41,125 nucleotides of DNA, from assembly GCA_024402535.1 (NCBI GenBank), contig JAKSTN010000022.1, forward strand, positions 1 through 41,125. The letters run 5' to 3'. A program made the translations under genes and the position numbers. A model generated the notes under the pieces. That model saw only the letters and a list, made by a program, of their open reading frames with translations, searched no databases and was not told the origin of the DNA. Origin of the DNA: Treponema sp. GTDB taxonomy: Bacteria > Spirochaetota > Spirochaetia > Treponematales > Treponemataceae. Below, in pieces: positions 15,689-25,426 of this stretch; within the stretch, counting starts at the first letter, position 1; each line of letters starts with the position of its first letter.

Positions 15689-16349
15689 AAAGATTCTGAT
15701 TGCCGGAGCTGTTGCCCTGGCATCAACATTTGTATTTGCACAGAATATTACAACAGCATCAAGCTATTTTAAGTCTGTTTCAGAATATTATGCTTCGCTT
15801 AAAACTTATGAAGCTGAATTTGATCTGGAACAGGGAAAACAGGAAATGGCAGGGCATTTTTCATACAAGGCTCCTGACCTGCTGCGTCTGGATTTTTCAA
15901 ATCCACAGGAACAGGTTTTCTGTTACAGCTCAAATATGCTGACAATTTATCTTCCTGGTTCTGCTGCTGTTCTTCAGCAGTCAGTATCCTCAGATTCTTC
16001 CGGGGCATCTCTTGCAACAGCACAGGGACTGAACCTGATGAACCGTTATTACACAGTTGCCTATGAAAACAGTCAGGATCCAGAGCCTCTGGATGCAGAT
16101 TCTGATGAAATGGTTTATAAACTTGTACTTTACAAACGAAGTACAGCTGAAGCCTTCAAAACAATCCGTCTTTGCATCTCAGTTGATACAAAACTTATCA
16201 GACGGGTAGAAGCTACTCCAAATGTTGGGGATCCGATTGTAATGAACTTCTTTGATTATAAATTGAATCCGGAGATCACCGACCAGCGTTTTATTTATGA
16301 TGCACCATCATCAGCAAATAACTATAACAATTTCTTGTTTTCGGAATAA
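15678..16349 (+). CDS. LolA-like outer-membrane lipoprotein carrier protein
   Basis: 223 residues with a signal peptide (cleavage after about VFAQ, residue 22). The fold pattern is that of LolA-type carriers: an amphipathic helix with ASSYFKSVSEYYASLKTYEA, then strands GHFSYKAPDLLRLDF and VFCYSSNMLTIYLP. The family shuttles lipoproteins across the periplasm, and treponemes have many lipoproteins. The start at 15678 is chosen because AGAGGA and a signal peptide lie there; the frame is open further upstream inside ftsH. Translational coupling to ftsH is likely. Confidence 0.75.
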   Translation: MKIKKILIAGAVALASTFVFAQNITTASSYFKSVSEYYASLKTYEAEFDLEQGKQEMAGHFSYKAPDLLRLDFSNPQEQVFCYSSNMLTIYLPGSAAVLQQSVSSDSSGASLATAQGLNLMNRYYTVAYENSQDPEPLDADSDEMVYKLVLYKRSTAEAFKTIRLCISVDTKLIRRVEATPNVGDPIVMNFFDYKLNPEITDQRFIYDAPSSANNYNNFLFSE

Positions 16350-16352
16350 AAA

Positions 16353-17441
16353 ATGGACAGTTACGGCGAATTACTGAAGAATAAGCGCGAAGAAAAGCTT
16401 CTCTCACTTGATGTTGTTTCTGCAGCCCTTACGATTGATAAAAAGTATCTGGCAGGGCTGGAAGATGAAGATTCTACTGTTTTCCCTGGGGAACCTTACC
16501 TTGTGGGATTTTTGAAGAATTATTCGGAATACCTGGAAATGGATTCTGCATATCTTCTGAAACTTTATCATAACAAACAGCTTCAGGAGTCGCCGGTTCC
16601 AGAAGGACTTATTGAAAAGCCTAAGAGTGAAAAATTCTGGCCAATCCTTATTTCTTCAATTTCAGCACTTGTGCTTATTATTGTTGCCGTAATTCTTGTT
16701 GTTGTACTGACAAAGAAGCCTGTGGAAGAAGATGAAGATCTTCTGGCAGGGGCTGTAAAAACTCATCAGTATGAATTAAAGGATGCAAAATTCGTTCAAC
16801 GTCTTTATAAAGGGGACCAGCTGCAGGTTTCATCTGCAGACGGAACAATTATTCTTACTGTAAAAGACACCTTAAAATCATTTGGACTTGATACTCCAAC
16901 CGGAGTTTTCTATACAGACTTAGCCGAAGAATCTGAGTTTGATATTAACGGTGACGGAACTTCCGATCTTATTGTTTATGTTTCGGATATTTCCGCTACC
17001 GATGAAAAACGTGGTGCTGAAGTAAGTCTTCTTCTTCGTCACGGCGTTTCAGTTGCAAGTGGTGAAACCACAATGGATAACATTCCTTTTGCAGATGAAA
17101 TTCAAAGCAAACATCCTCAGATTGTTATTCTTGAAGATAACCGTGCTTATCCGTTTACTCTTAATGCTACATTCCGTGCATCTTGTGTGTTCCGTGATAA
17201 AATTGATTTCAGTTCAAGCGTTGAATCTTATTTCTCTACCGGAGAACAGTTTACTGCAAACCCACATAACGGTATTCGTTTGTGGATGAGCAACAGTAAT
17301 GCCGTTAAGTTCACTGTAATTGCAGATGCTAAGAGCTATGACCTGGAAATTGGAAAGGCCGGTCAGGTTCTCGTTGAAGATATTAAGTGGATTAAAGATA
17401 CAGACGGCCGGTATAAACTTGTCGTTATCGAACTTGATTAA
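16353..17441 (+). CDS. RodZ-like membrane protein with N-terminal helix-turn-helix
   Basis: 362 residues. The N-terminal HTH of the RodZ/HTH_25 type (about 1-75, ending in PYLVGFLKNYSEYLEMD) is followed by a basic segment, one transmembrane helix (about 94-121) and a large periplasmic domain. Classical RodZ links MreB to the envelope in cell-shape control. The periplasmic part here is longer than usual and not obviously the RodZ DUF4115 domain, so the precise role is open. It starts 3 bp after the LolA-like gene. Confidence 0.7.
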   Translation: MDSYGELLKNKREEKLLSLDVVSAALTIDKKYLAGLEDEDSTVFPGEPYLVGFLKNYSEYLEMDSAYLLKLYHNKQLQESPVPEGLIEKPKSEKFWPILISSISALVLIIVAVILVVVLTKKPVEEDEDLLAGAVKTHQYELKDAKFVQRLYKGDQLQVSSADGTIILTVKDTLKSFGLDTPTGVFYTDLAEESEFDINGDGTSDLIVYVSDISATDEKRGAEVSLLLRHGVSVASGETTMDNIPFADEIQSKHPQIVILEDNRAYPFTLNATFRASCVFRDKIDFSSSVESYFSTGEQFTANPHNGIRLWMSNSNAVKFTVIADAKSYDLEIGKAGQVLVEDIKWIKDTDGRYKLVVIELD

Positions 17442-17464
17442 TTTCTTTTTAGGAAAACAGTTTC

Positions 17465-18841
17465 ATGATTAAATTTTTTATCGACCAGCACGGTTGTGCA
17501 AAAAACCGTGTAGACGGCGAAATTCTCGCAACACATCTTTTGAAGACTGCTGAATATGAACTGGCAGAAAATGCCGAAGATGCAGATATTATTATCATTA
17601 ATTCCTGTGGATTCATAAAAAGTGCAAAGGAAGAATCTGTAAATGCTCTTATTGCTGCAAAATCTGCTTATCCTGACAAAAAAATAATTCTGGCAGGATG
17701 TCTTTCAGAACGTTATGCAGAACTTTTCGCAGACTCTTTGGTTGAAGCTGATGGAATTATGGGAAACGGGGACCTTTCAGATATTGCTCAGGTTTGTGAC
17801 AGTGTCATGAAAAAAGAACGTCCTGTTGTAAAATCTCCTCAGAAAGGCGTTTCTTTCTGTATGAGAGATGTGTCATTTGGATTTAAAAACAGTGTGTTTG
17901 TAAAAATTACAGAAGGCTGTTCGAATCACTGTTCATTCTGTGCTATTCCTCTTATTCGCGGAGAATTGAGAAGTCGTGAAGCTGAATCAATTCTTGATGA
18001 AATCAAAACTCTGGTAAAAAACGGAACTTATGAAATAAATCTTATTGGGCAGGACCTGGCTGCTTACGGAACCGGGGTGGACGATGAAGAAATCAGACAG
18101 TACCTTATTCGTGAGACAGGAGAAGGATTCAGTCCTCTTGCAAGTCTCATGAAACTGATTTCAAGAATTGAAGGAAATTTTGTTGTTCGTCTCCTTTACA
18201 TTCATCCTGATCATTTTAATTTTGATGTTCTTGAAGTAATGAAAGAAGACAGCCGTTTCCTCCATTATTTTGATATTCCTTTCCAGAGCGGAAGTACTGA
18301 TATTATAAAAAAGATGAATCGTGTGGGTACTCAGGAAATGTATACACGCATGATTGCAAAAATGCGGGAGATTTTCCCGGACATGATTCTTCGCACAACT
18401 TTCATGACAGGTTTCCCAGACGAAAAGAAAAAGAATTTTGAAGAAACTGCGGCTTTCCTTAGGGACATTGGACCAGACTGGTCAGGTTGTTTTGATTACA
18501 GCCGTGAAGATGATACACCGGCTTACAACTTTAAGCCGAGAGTATTCAAAAGAACTGCAAAAAAACGTTCAGAAATTCTTGTTGATATTCAGAGTCGCAT
18601 TACAGAAAAGAAACTTCAGTCACACGTTGGAAAAACTTACAGTATAATTATTGAGGAAGTGATTCCAAATGAAGATGAATGTCTTGCCATCGGACGCGCT
18701 TGGTTTCAGGCACCTGAGGTTGACGGCGCCGTTGTGGTGCGTTACGAAGAAGAAGATAAAGAAAAGATTTTTGAAGGCGCTGTTGTACAGGCAAAGATTC
18801 TTGCAGTAACAGGTGTAGATCTGGACAGCCGTCTTGTATAA
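17465..18841 (+). CDS. rimO: ribosomal protein S12 methylthiotransferase
   Basis: A 458-residue radical-SAM methylthiotransferase. The N-terminal domain holds C11 (QHGCAKNRVD, the form typical of RimO rather than MiaB), C48 (NSCGF) and C79 (AGCLSERY) for the auxiliary cluster. The radical-SAM cluster is C152-x3-C156-x2-C159 (CSNHCSFC). A TRAM-like beta domain closes the protein. It methylthiolates Asp of ribosomal protein S12. It is 23 bp after the RodZ-like gene. Confidence 0.92.
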   Translation: MIKFFIDQHGCAKNRVDGEILATHLLKTAEYELAENAEDADIIIINSCGFIKSAKEESVNALIAAKSAYPDKKIILAGCLSERYAELFADSLVEADGIMGNGDLSDIAQVCDSVMKKERPVVKSPQKGVSFCMRDVSFGFKNSVFVKITEGCSNHCSFCAIPLIRGELRSREAESILDEIKTLVKNGTYEINLIGQDLAAYGTGVDDEEIRQYLIRETGEGFSPLASLMKLISRIEGNFVVRLLYIHPDHFNFDVLEVMKEDSRFLHYFDIPFQSGSTDIIKKMNRVGTQEMYTRMIAKMREIFPDMILRTTFMTGFPDEKKKNFEETAAFLRDIGPDWSGCFDYSREDDTPAYNFKPRVFKRTAKKRSEILVDIQSRITEKKLQSHVGKTYSIIIEEVIPNEDECLAIGRAWFQAPEVDGAVVVRYEEEDKEKIFEGAVVQAKILAVTGVDLDSRLV

Positions 18842-18868
18842 ACAATTTTTTGACCGGAGTCTGTGATT

Positions 18869-21070
18869 ATGGAAGAATTTTTGAACATGCTGAATCCTGA
18901 GCAGCGTCAGGCTGTTGTTCACGAAGGCGGAAACCTTCTGATTCTTGCAGGCGCCGGTTCAGGAAAAACCCGTGTAATTACAACAAAGATTGCATGGCTT
19001 ATCAGCCAGAGAAATATTGATCCGTATCATATTCTCGCTGTTACTTTCACAAAAAAAGCTGCCAATGAAATGAGGGAACGTGCAGTTCTTATGGAACCTC
19101 TGGCGGCTAAAGCACAGATAAAAACATTTCACTCTTTTGGTGCATGGTTTCTTCGCCGTTATTACGACGCTGCAGGCCTTGAACAGAACTTCACTGTTTA
19201 TGATGACGACGATTCTCTTGCACTTTTGAAAAAAGCCTGTCCTGAACTTTCTGCAAAAGATGCAAAAAAAGTAGCACATGATATAGCGCTTGCAAAAGAC
19301 TACTTTCTTGGTCCTGATGATGACCTTTCTTCTGTAAACAGCGATTTCGATCTTCAGCCTTATTACAAAGCTTATGAAAACCGTCTTCATTCTACAGGTA
19401 ACGCCGACTTTGGTGATCTTATCATGCTTCCTGTCAGAGTCATGATGGCAAATGAGGAAATCAAAAATTATATTCACCGCCGTTTTCAGGTAATCATGGT
19501 GGATGAATATCAGGACTCAAACATTGCTCAGTTTAAACTGCTTCAGTATCTTTCCGGCGTAAATGAAAACGACGGGGAAGGAGTTGGTACATATACTTGT
19601 GTCGTTGGTGACGATGACCAGAGTATTTATGCTTTCCGTGGTGCGGAAGTGCAGAATATTTTGAATTTCCCGAATCAGTTTCCAAATACAGAAATTGTAA
19701 GACTTGAAACAAATTATCGCTCTACTTCGAATATTCTGAATGCGGCAAGTCTTGTTGTAGAAAACAATTCTTCCCGTCTTGGAAAAACTCTGGTTGCAGA
19801 CCGTGGGGACGGAAAAGAACCTGTTCTTGCGTTCCTGCCGACTCAGGACACTGAATCAGAATTTGTTGCAGATTTAATTACAAAATCAGTAGGGCTTAAT
19901 AAATCAAAATATTCAGATTGGGCTGTTACATATCGTATGAATGCTCAGAGTAATGGTTTTGAAAGTGTTTTCTTAAAACGTAAGATTCCTTATAAAGTTG
20001 TGGGGTCACTTAAGTTCTATGAACGTCAGGAAATTAAAGATGCCGTTGCATATATTTCTGTAGTGGCAAATCCTAAAGATGAAATTTCTTTCCGCCGTAT
20101 CGTAAACTTTCCTGTCCGTGGAATTGGCGAAAAAACACAGGATAAACTTGTTGATTTTGCCCGCGATTACGAAGGTGAATACCGCATGACTCTTCTTATG
20201 GCATGCGAACATATGGGACCTGAACTCAGTAAAAAAGCCCGTGAAGGCTGTGAAAAATTCGTGCAGCTTATACATTCTCTTGAGCAGTGTCTTACAGCTG
20301 GAGAAAATCTTTCTGAGTTTATGAAGCGGGTAGTAGAATATTCCGGTCTTGATGAACAGTATAAATCGGAAGAAGACGGTACACAGCGCCTTGCAAACCT
20401 TCAGGAACTTGTGAATACAGCATCTCTTTATGAAAATTCATTTGAAGGTTTGAACGCATTTCTTGATGCCATAAACCTGGACCGCAGTCTCGAAGAGCAG
20501 GAAGATGGCGGCACAGATTTTGTAACACTTATTACTCTGCATAATACAAAAGGTCTGGAATTTCCTTGTGTGGTAATGTCTGGTCTTGAGGAAGGCGTAT
20601 TCCCCCGTCAGGACAAGCTTGGCGCTGACCTGGAAGAAGAACGCCGCCTTTGTTATGTAGGCATAACACGAGCCATGAACGAACTTTACATTACAAGTTG
20701 CAGTCAGCGCCGTATGTACGGGCATACTGAGTTCATGAAACCAAGTCCTTTCCTTTATGAATGTCGTCCTGCTCTGAAAGTAATCGGTAACGCACCATAT
20801 GCTTTCCGTGAAATTGAAGGCGGCGGTATTAAAGGTCTTCACACCGCACATACTTCAAGTGATGCTTCTCGCTGGGGCGACAAAGCCGAAATCGCTGCAG
20901 TCTGGAAAAAAGGCGTTAAACTTTATAATGATGATTTCGGCTATGGTGTGATTTCTGAATGCCGTATGAATGAAGGAGAATATGTCATAAAAGTTCAGTA
21001 TGAAACAGGAGCTTTTAAAACATATCTTCCTGAGTATCAGGCAAAAGCTCTTCAGATTATTAAAGATTAG
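18869..21070 (+). CDS. pcrA: UvrD/PcrA-type ATP-dependent DNA helicase
   Basis: A 733-residue superfamily 1A 3'-5' helicase for repair and removal of RecA or stalled polymerase. Motifs: Q-motif LNPEQRQAV, Walker A AGAGSGKT, motif II VDEYQDSN, motif III VGDDDQSIYAFRGA, motif IV ETNYRS, motif V LITLHNTKGLEF and motif VI RRLCYVGITRA. The C-terminal Tudor-like module (VKLYNDDFGYGVI) is the RNA-polymerase-contacting part seen in PcrA/UvrD. ATG 18869, nine bases from GGAG, is preferred over GTG 18863. It ends 3 bp from the convergent UPF0164 gene, with no terminator visible between. Confidence 0.94.
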   Translation: MEEFLNMLNPEQRQAVVHEGGNLLILAGAGSGKTRVITTKIAWLISQRNIDPYHILAVTFTKKAANEMRERAVLMEPLAAKAQIKTFHSFGAWFLRRYYDAAGLEQNFTVYDDDDSLALLKKACPELSAKDAKKVAHDIALAKDYFLGPDDDLSSVNSDFDLQPYYKAYENRLHSTGNADFGDLIMLPVRVMMANEEIKNYIHRRFQVIMVDEYQDSNIAQFKLLQYLSGVNENDGEGVGTYTCVVGDDDQSIYAFRGAEVQNILNFPNQFPNTEIVRLETNYRSTSNILNAASLVVENNSSRLGKTLVADRGDGKEPVLAFLPTQDTESEFVADLITKSVGLNKSKYSDWAVTYRMNAQSNGFESVFLKRKIPYKVVGSLKFYERQEIKDAVAYISVVANPKDEISFRRIVNFPVRGIGEKTQDKLVDFARDYEGEYRMTLLMACEHMGPELSKKAREGCEKFVQLIHSLEQCLTAGENLSEFMKRVVEYSGLDEQYKSEEDGTQRLANLQELVNTASLYENSFEGLNAFLDAINLDRSLEEQEDGGTDFVTLITLHNTKGLEFPCVVMSGLEEGVFPRQDKLGADLEEERRLCYVGITRAMNELYITSCSQRRMYGHTEFMKPSPFLYECRPALKVIGNAPYAFREIEGGGIKGLHTAHTSSDASRWGDKAEIAAVWKKGVKLYNDDFGYGVISECRMNEGEYVIKVQYETGAFKTYLPEYQAKALQIIKD

Positions 21071-21073
21071 TTT

Positions 21074-22360
21074 TTATTCCAGGAACATTGAGTCGCGGAT
21101 TTTCTGGAACATTTCCAGCATGCGGTTTGCACTTTTTATTCCAAGGATTGCAGGGTCAAAGCGTTTGTCCAGTTCCAGAACCTGTTCCCAAATATCTATT
21201 GCGGACTGGTAATCACCTTTTGAAAAATAAAGAACTCCCTGATTATAAAGCTCATCAATTTGCTTCATTTTTTCAGCGCGGCCACCGTCACCTAAAATGA
21301 ATTTTGCAGAAATGCTTATTCTGTTAAGCGGGTTCAGGGAAGATGTCAGGTCCAGTGTATAATTTGCATTCACACGGATTTTATTGACTTCAAATTCAGC
21401 ACCAAAACTGAATCTTGGATTTGCACCTTTAAGCTGGAAGCCTGCCATGGCCGCAAAGAAATCTGTAATCTGGGCTTCAATGCCGGCTCCTGCCTGGAAC
21501 ATCTGGTAGCCTATGTTGCCATAAAGGGCGAAAGGTTGTCTGAAATCAACTGATATGGTGACAGGCTTGATAAAGTTGTAGGAAATACCAGCGGCAATGC
21601 TGGAAGGAAGCGGGTCATCAAGATGAATTTCATTTCCAAAACCGGTAATAGCGGCCCCAAGATTCTGGACTGAAAATCCGATTCTTACGTTTGGTTCTCT
21701 GGATGCGTAGTACTTTGCCAGGTTGAAACGAATCATCATTCCTACGTCCCCCATAAAGGCAATGCCAGACTGGGCAAATCCAGAGCCGGTAAGAATTTCA
21801 CCTGTATCGTCATCAGCATAATCTGGAATTTCCCGGAAAGCCGATTTTAAGTTGATTCCAAGTGCAAGGCCTTTGAAGTTGTAGCCTGAAAGAAAATTGT
21901 AGGAAGCGTTTACACAGGCTATAGATTCAGTGTAATAACCGCTGGAAGCACGGGTTCCGAAAATATCGTACTCAGTGAAAGGTACATAAAAACATGAAAA
22001 TGCTGCTCCGAAACCTGCATTTCCATTGCGTGTTGTAAATGAAAGTGTTTCTATGTTGGAATCTGCAATCCATGAATTGTGAAAAACACTTGCCTGCGAA
22101 TTTGAAAGAACTGAAGAGGCCGAGGCGTTATAATTAATGTAACTGATGTCATCTGCCAGTCCTGTAAATGCGCCTCCCATGCTTTCTGCACGCCCTCCTG
22201 AAGGTATCATGAGGGAGCGGAATGATGTAGAACCTTCGTTTTTATCTACAAAAGGCGAAAAAATATCAACCAAAGATACAGTAACATCAGTTAAAGCAAG
22301 CGCCTTCAGTGGCAGAACTGTGAGGAAGAAAAATACTGCTAAAGAGCCTGTTCGTCTCAT
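21074..22360 (-). CDS. UPF0164 family, FadL-like outer-membrane protein with C-terminal TPR
   Basis: 428 residues. Signal peptide about 1-22, then the UPF0164 hallmark region (SLMIPSGGRAESMGGAFTGL, then ADDISYINYNASASSVL). A long run of alternating amphipathic strands is consistent with a FadL-type beta-barrel, as proposed for the treponemal UPF0164 proteins. In that family the role is transport of hydrophobic nutrients such as fatty acids across the outer membrane. After the barrel, the last 60 residues form a TPR-like helix pair (LYNQGVLYFSKGDYQSAIDI), presumably periplasmic. It is divergent from a TPR exoprotein gene, suggesting a functional link. Confidence 0.85.
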   Translation of the reverse strand: MRRTGSLAVFFFLTVLPLKALALTDVTVSLVDIFSPFVDKNEGSTSFRSLMIPSGGRAESMGGAFTGLADDISYINYNASASSVLSNSQASVFHNSWIADSNIETLSFTTRNGNAGFGAAFSCFYVPFTEYDIFGTRASSGYYTESIACVNASYNFLSGYNFKGLALGINLKSAFREIPDYADDDTGEILTGSGFAQSGIAFMGDVGMMIRFNLAKYYASREPNVRIGFSVQNLGAAITGFGNEIHLDDPLPSSIAAGISYNFIKPVTISVDFRQPFALYGNIGYQMFQAGAGIEAQITDFFAAMAGFQLKGANPRFSFGAEFEVNKIRVNANYTLDLTSSLNPLNRISISAKFILGDGGRAEKMKQIDELYNQGVLYFSKGDYQSAIDIWEQVLELDKRFDPAILGIKSANRMLEMFQKIRDSMFLE

Positions 22361-22388
22361 CTTTCTTTATTTTCGGTATTTTTTTTTC

Positions 22389-22394
22389 TATAAT
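22389..22394 (+). promoter_or_regulatory. possible -10 box for the TPR exoprotein operon
   Basis: TATAAT at 22389-22394 lies in the divergent gap between the UPF0164 gene and the TPR exoprotein. An in-frame ATG at 22393 overlaps this box, which argues for the later start at 22450. No clear -35. Confidence 0.4.
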
Positions 22395-22449
22395 GAATAG
22401 TAAATTTTTTCCGAAAAATAGAATAGGGGACTTAAACTTTTTTATTTTT

Positions 22450-25425
22450 ATGGCAAAAAAACAGTTCGCTGTTACAATTCTGACTTTTTCTCTTCTTTCA
22501 GGCATTCTCTTTGCAGAAGGCAGCAATGTTCTTTCTTTGTCCCAGATAGATGTTCTTATCAAAGAAACAAAATATGATCAGGCCTTAGAAGAATTAAATA
22601 GATATATTGCACAGAATCCTGAAAATTTTGATAACGCACAAACAAGAATCGACAGGATTATGAACGCCCGTAACCGCTATACGCAGCTTGCCGAGCAGTT
22701 GATTCAGCTGATTATTGATGAACCGGATAATTCCGAAAAAATATACAGAGTAACATCAGAACTGGAACATCTTGAAAAATATCCTTCTGACCGCCAGCTG
22801 GCATTTATTCGCGAAACACGTATTGCGGCCGAGTTTAACTTTTTCCGAAAAGAATACAACCGTATTCATGAGGAAACCGAGGAACTTGTTCAGAAAGGAA
22901 ATTATGTGCTTGCGGCAAAAAAAGCCCGGGAAGGTTTTACACTTTATCAGGAACGTTTTTTTGATGAATGGCAGCAGGATGATGTTGTGGGACCTGTAAA
23001 GGATGCTCTTGCCAAAATTGATGAAACACTTCTGGCTTATGAACAGGGACAGAAAACTCTTGAAGATTCTGTTACTGCTTTTGTTCGTTCTGTAAACGAC
23101 GAAAAACAGGAAGATATAGAAAAGAACCTTCAGACTGTTCAGGGTGAATTTGCGAAATTTGCAAAACTCAGAAATACAATTTATGAGTCTGGAGATAAAT
23201 TCAAAACTACATTCGAATATACAAAAGAGCTTACAGGTGAAGATTTAACTGACGCCTCATTCCTTCCATTTGTTTCCCGTTTTACTACAGGTCAAGCAGA
23301 TAAAACTGATACTGGTATTGCCGGTGCTATGGATAATCAGTGGAACAATAATATTGATAGAATGAAAAAGGCCATAGACGGAAAATTGAACGGCTATGTG
23401 CTTTCTTTCGCAGGTACTCTTCCTGAATCTATTGTTTCGGCAGAACGGGAAAGCCTTGGTGTTGACCGCATTCTTTCTATCAGACAGTTCTCAAATCTGG
23501 CGGTCAAGGTTAATAATCTTAACAGTCAGTTAAGTCCTGAAATGAATGAAGAAACAAACCGTCTGTATGATATTGAAAGACGATATGCATATGATCTTCC
23601 AGTGAAGATTGAAAATCTTTATTCAGTAAAAAATCAGCTTGAAGAAAGAATTCAAAAATATAATTCAATTACCATTCCTGAAAATCCATCTGAGATTGAA
23701 ATGACAGACAGCCGTTTTTCATCATCATATCTGTCAGCTGTAGCAGTCCTTGATTTTTCAGATGAAGAAAAGAAAGCCTTCTCTGAAACTTTAAATGCAG
23801 AGATTCAGGATCCTGTTCTGCAAGATATGACAGGAAAATACACTGCTTATATAAGTGAACTTCAGAATCAGGCAGATGTAACAATTACAAAAGCAAACCG
23901 TGTTTTTTGTGATTATGTGACTCTGGCAGATGAAGGGTATGTTACTGAAAGCAAAAATGATTTTTCTGCTGCTGAGCTTTTACTCAATGGAACTGAAAAT
24001 CCGGAAAATATTATTCTTGAAAAATATCCGGAGAAAGCTCAGTCTGCGGCCGATTCTTTGAATGGAAAAATTGACAGACAGATTTTAGTAATTCGCCGTC
24101 ACATAGCCTTGCTTCCAGATTTACGTGAGAAGCAGATGGCCTCTGAAACTGAAACAAGTCTTCTGGATTTTATTGCGCGCCTGGAAAATCAGAAGAAAGA
24201 ATCAAATGAACTTATTGCATTGTGCCGTGTTCAGATTCAGAACTCCCAACGGGCAAAAAATGAAGCAGAGCTTCGTCTGAATCAGGCAGAAATTGCACTT
24301 CAGACAGATAACTTTGAAACAGCTCGTAAACGACTTCAGGATTCCCGAACAAAATATAACGAAGCTTTGGCATTGTCTTTCTCCAAAGAACTTCAGAATG
24401 AAAGTGATGTCCGCCTGATTCAGCTTGGTGAAAAAATAAATCAGAAAGAAAACGAGATCGTTGTTCGCGATGTCCGTAACCTTAAGACTCAGGCAAAGAA
24501 CGAATATTATGCCGGAAACTTTGAACAGGCAGAAAATCTTCTTACACAGGCTTCGGCCCGCTGGAGTGTAACAAATGTTGATGATGACCTTGAAATCAAC
24601 AGCCTTCGCGCGCTTGTAAATACAGCTCTTTCTATGAAGACCGGGCGAACCATTCTGCCTTCGGCACCTTTGTATCCGGAAATGTCACAGATTCTTAGCG
24701 TTGCAGCAAGTTATTATGCAGAAGGCGAGAATTATCTGGAAAGAGGAAACAGGGAAGAAGGTATAAAATCTCTTGAAGCGGCGCTCCAGAAAATTCAGGA
24801 AGTCCAGCTGGTTTATCCTTTGAATCAGGAAGCTTCCCTTTTGTCACTGCGTATTCAGAAAGTTATCAGTCCTGATGATTTTGATCAGATGTTCAGTCGT
24901 AAGGTTTCTGAAGCAAAAGCAAATTATAAAGAAAAATCAAAACAGCAGGAAACTTATGCTGACCTTCTGGACCTTTATGAATTGAATCCGAAATATCCGG
25001 GACTTAAAGATCTTATTTATAATGTTGAGCTGGAAATCGGAATCAGACAGAAGCCTGTTACAAAAAGTGTTTCAAATAAATCTCAGGATTTAACAAAAGA
25101 AGCTCAGAATATTTATAACAAGGCAAAAGGTGATGAAGATGAACTTCGGCGTGCTCTTGCAAAACTTGATGAAGCAATTTCGCTGAACGAAAACAATACT
25201 ACGGCCATCGCCCTGAAAGATAAAATCCAGATTGCAATCGGCGGTAAGGCTTCGGCCGTTCTTTCTGCCGAAGATGAAAGCCGATATCAGACGGCTATTC
25301 AGGAACTTCAGAGCAATAATATTATTGCTGCCAACGCAATTGTTGAGCAGCTTCTTCAGAAAAGCTCAAACAAGAATTCAACAAAAATTCTTGAATTAAG
25401 GAAAAAGATAAAGGCACTCTTGTAA
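22450..25425 (+). CDS. large exported TPR / coiled-coil protein
   Basis: 991 residues if started at ATG 22450, where a clean signal peptide begins (MAKKQFAVTILTFSLLSG, then ILFAEG). The frame is open from 22393, but that start would bury the signal peptide. The mature protein is almost wholly helical, with TPR-like units near the N terminus (KYDQALEELNRYIAQNPENF), centre (YYAGNFEQAENLLTQASARW) and C terminus (LRRALAKLDEAISLNENNTT). Long charged coiled-coil stretches lie between. No enzyme motif. Probably a periplasmic scaffold. The stop is 1 bp from the start of the sensor phosphatase, so they are co-translated. I recall a similar three-gene neighbourhood in T. pallidum (around TP0854-TP0856), not verified here. 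Confidence 0.75.
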   Translation: MAKKQFAVTILTFSLLSGILFAEGSNVLSLSQIDVLIKETKYDQALEELNRYIAQNPENFDNAQTRIDRIMNARNRYTQLAEQLIQLIIDEPDNSEKIYRVTSELEHLEKYPSDRQLAFIRETRIAAEFNFFRKEYNRIHEETEELVQKGNYVLAAKKAREGFTLYQERFFDEWQQDDVVGPVKDALAKIDETLLAYEQGQKTLEDSVTAFVRSVNDEKQEDIEKNLQTVQGEFAKFAKLRNTIYESGDKFKTTFEYTKELTGEDLTDASFLPFVSRFTTGQADKTDTGIAGAMDNQWNNNIDRMKKAIDGKLNGYVLSFAGTLPESIVSAERESLGVDRILSIRQFSNLAVKVNNLNSQLSPEMNEETNRLYDIERRYAYDLPVKIENLYSVKNQLEERIQKYNSITIPENPSEIEMTDSRFSSSYLSAVAVLDFSDEEKKAFSETLNAEIQDPVLQDMTGKYTAYISELQNQADVTITKANRVFCDYVTLADEGYVTESKNDFSAAELLLNGTENPENIILEKYPEKAQSAADSLNGKIDRQILVIRRHIALLPDLREKQMASETETSLLDFIARLENQKKESNELIALCRVQIQNSQRAKNEAELRLNQAEIALQTDNFETARKRLQDSRTKYNEALALSFSKELQNESDVRLIQLGEKINQKENEIVVRDVRNLKTQAKNEYYAGNFEQAENLLTQASARWSVTNVDDDLEINSLRALVNTALSMKTGRTILPSAPLYPEMSQILSVAASYYAEGENYLERGNREEGIKSLEAALQKIQEVQLVYPLNQEASLLSLRIQKVISPDDFDQMFSRKVSEAKANYKEKSKQQETYADLLDLYELNPKYPGLKDLIYNVELEIGIRQKPVTKSVSNKSQDLTKEAQNIYNKAKGDEDELRRALAKLDEAISLNENNTTAIALKDKIQIAIGGKASAVLSAEDESRYQTAIQELQSNNIIAANAIVEQLLQKSSNKNSTKILELRKKIKALL

Positions 25426-25426
25426 C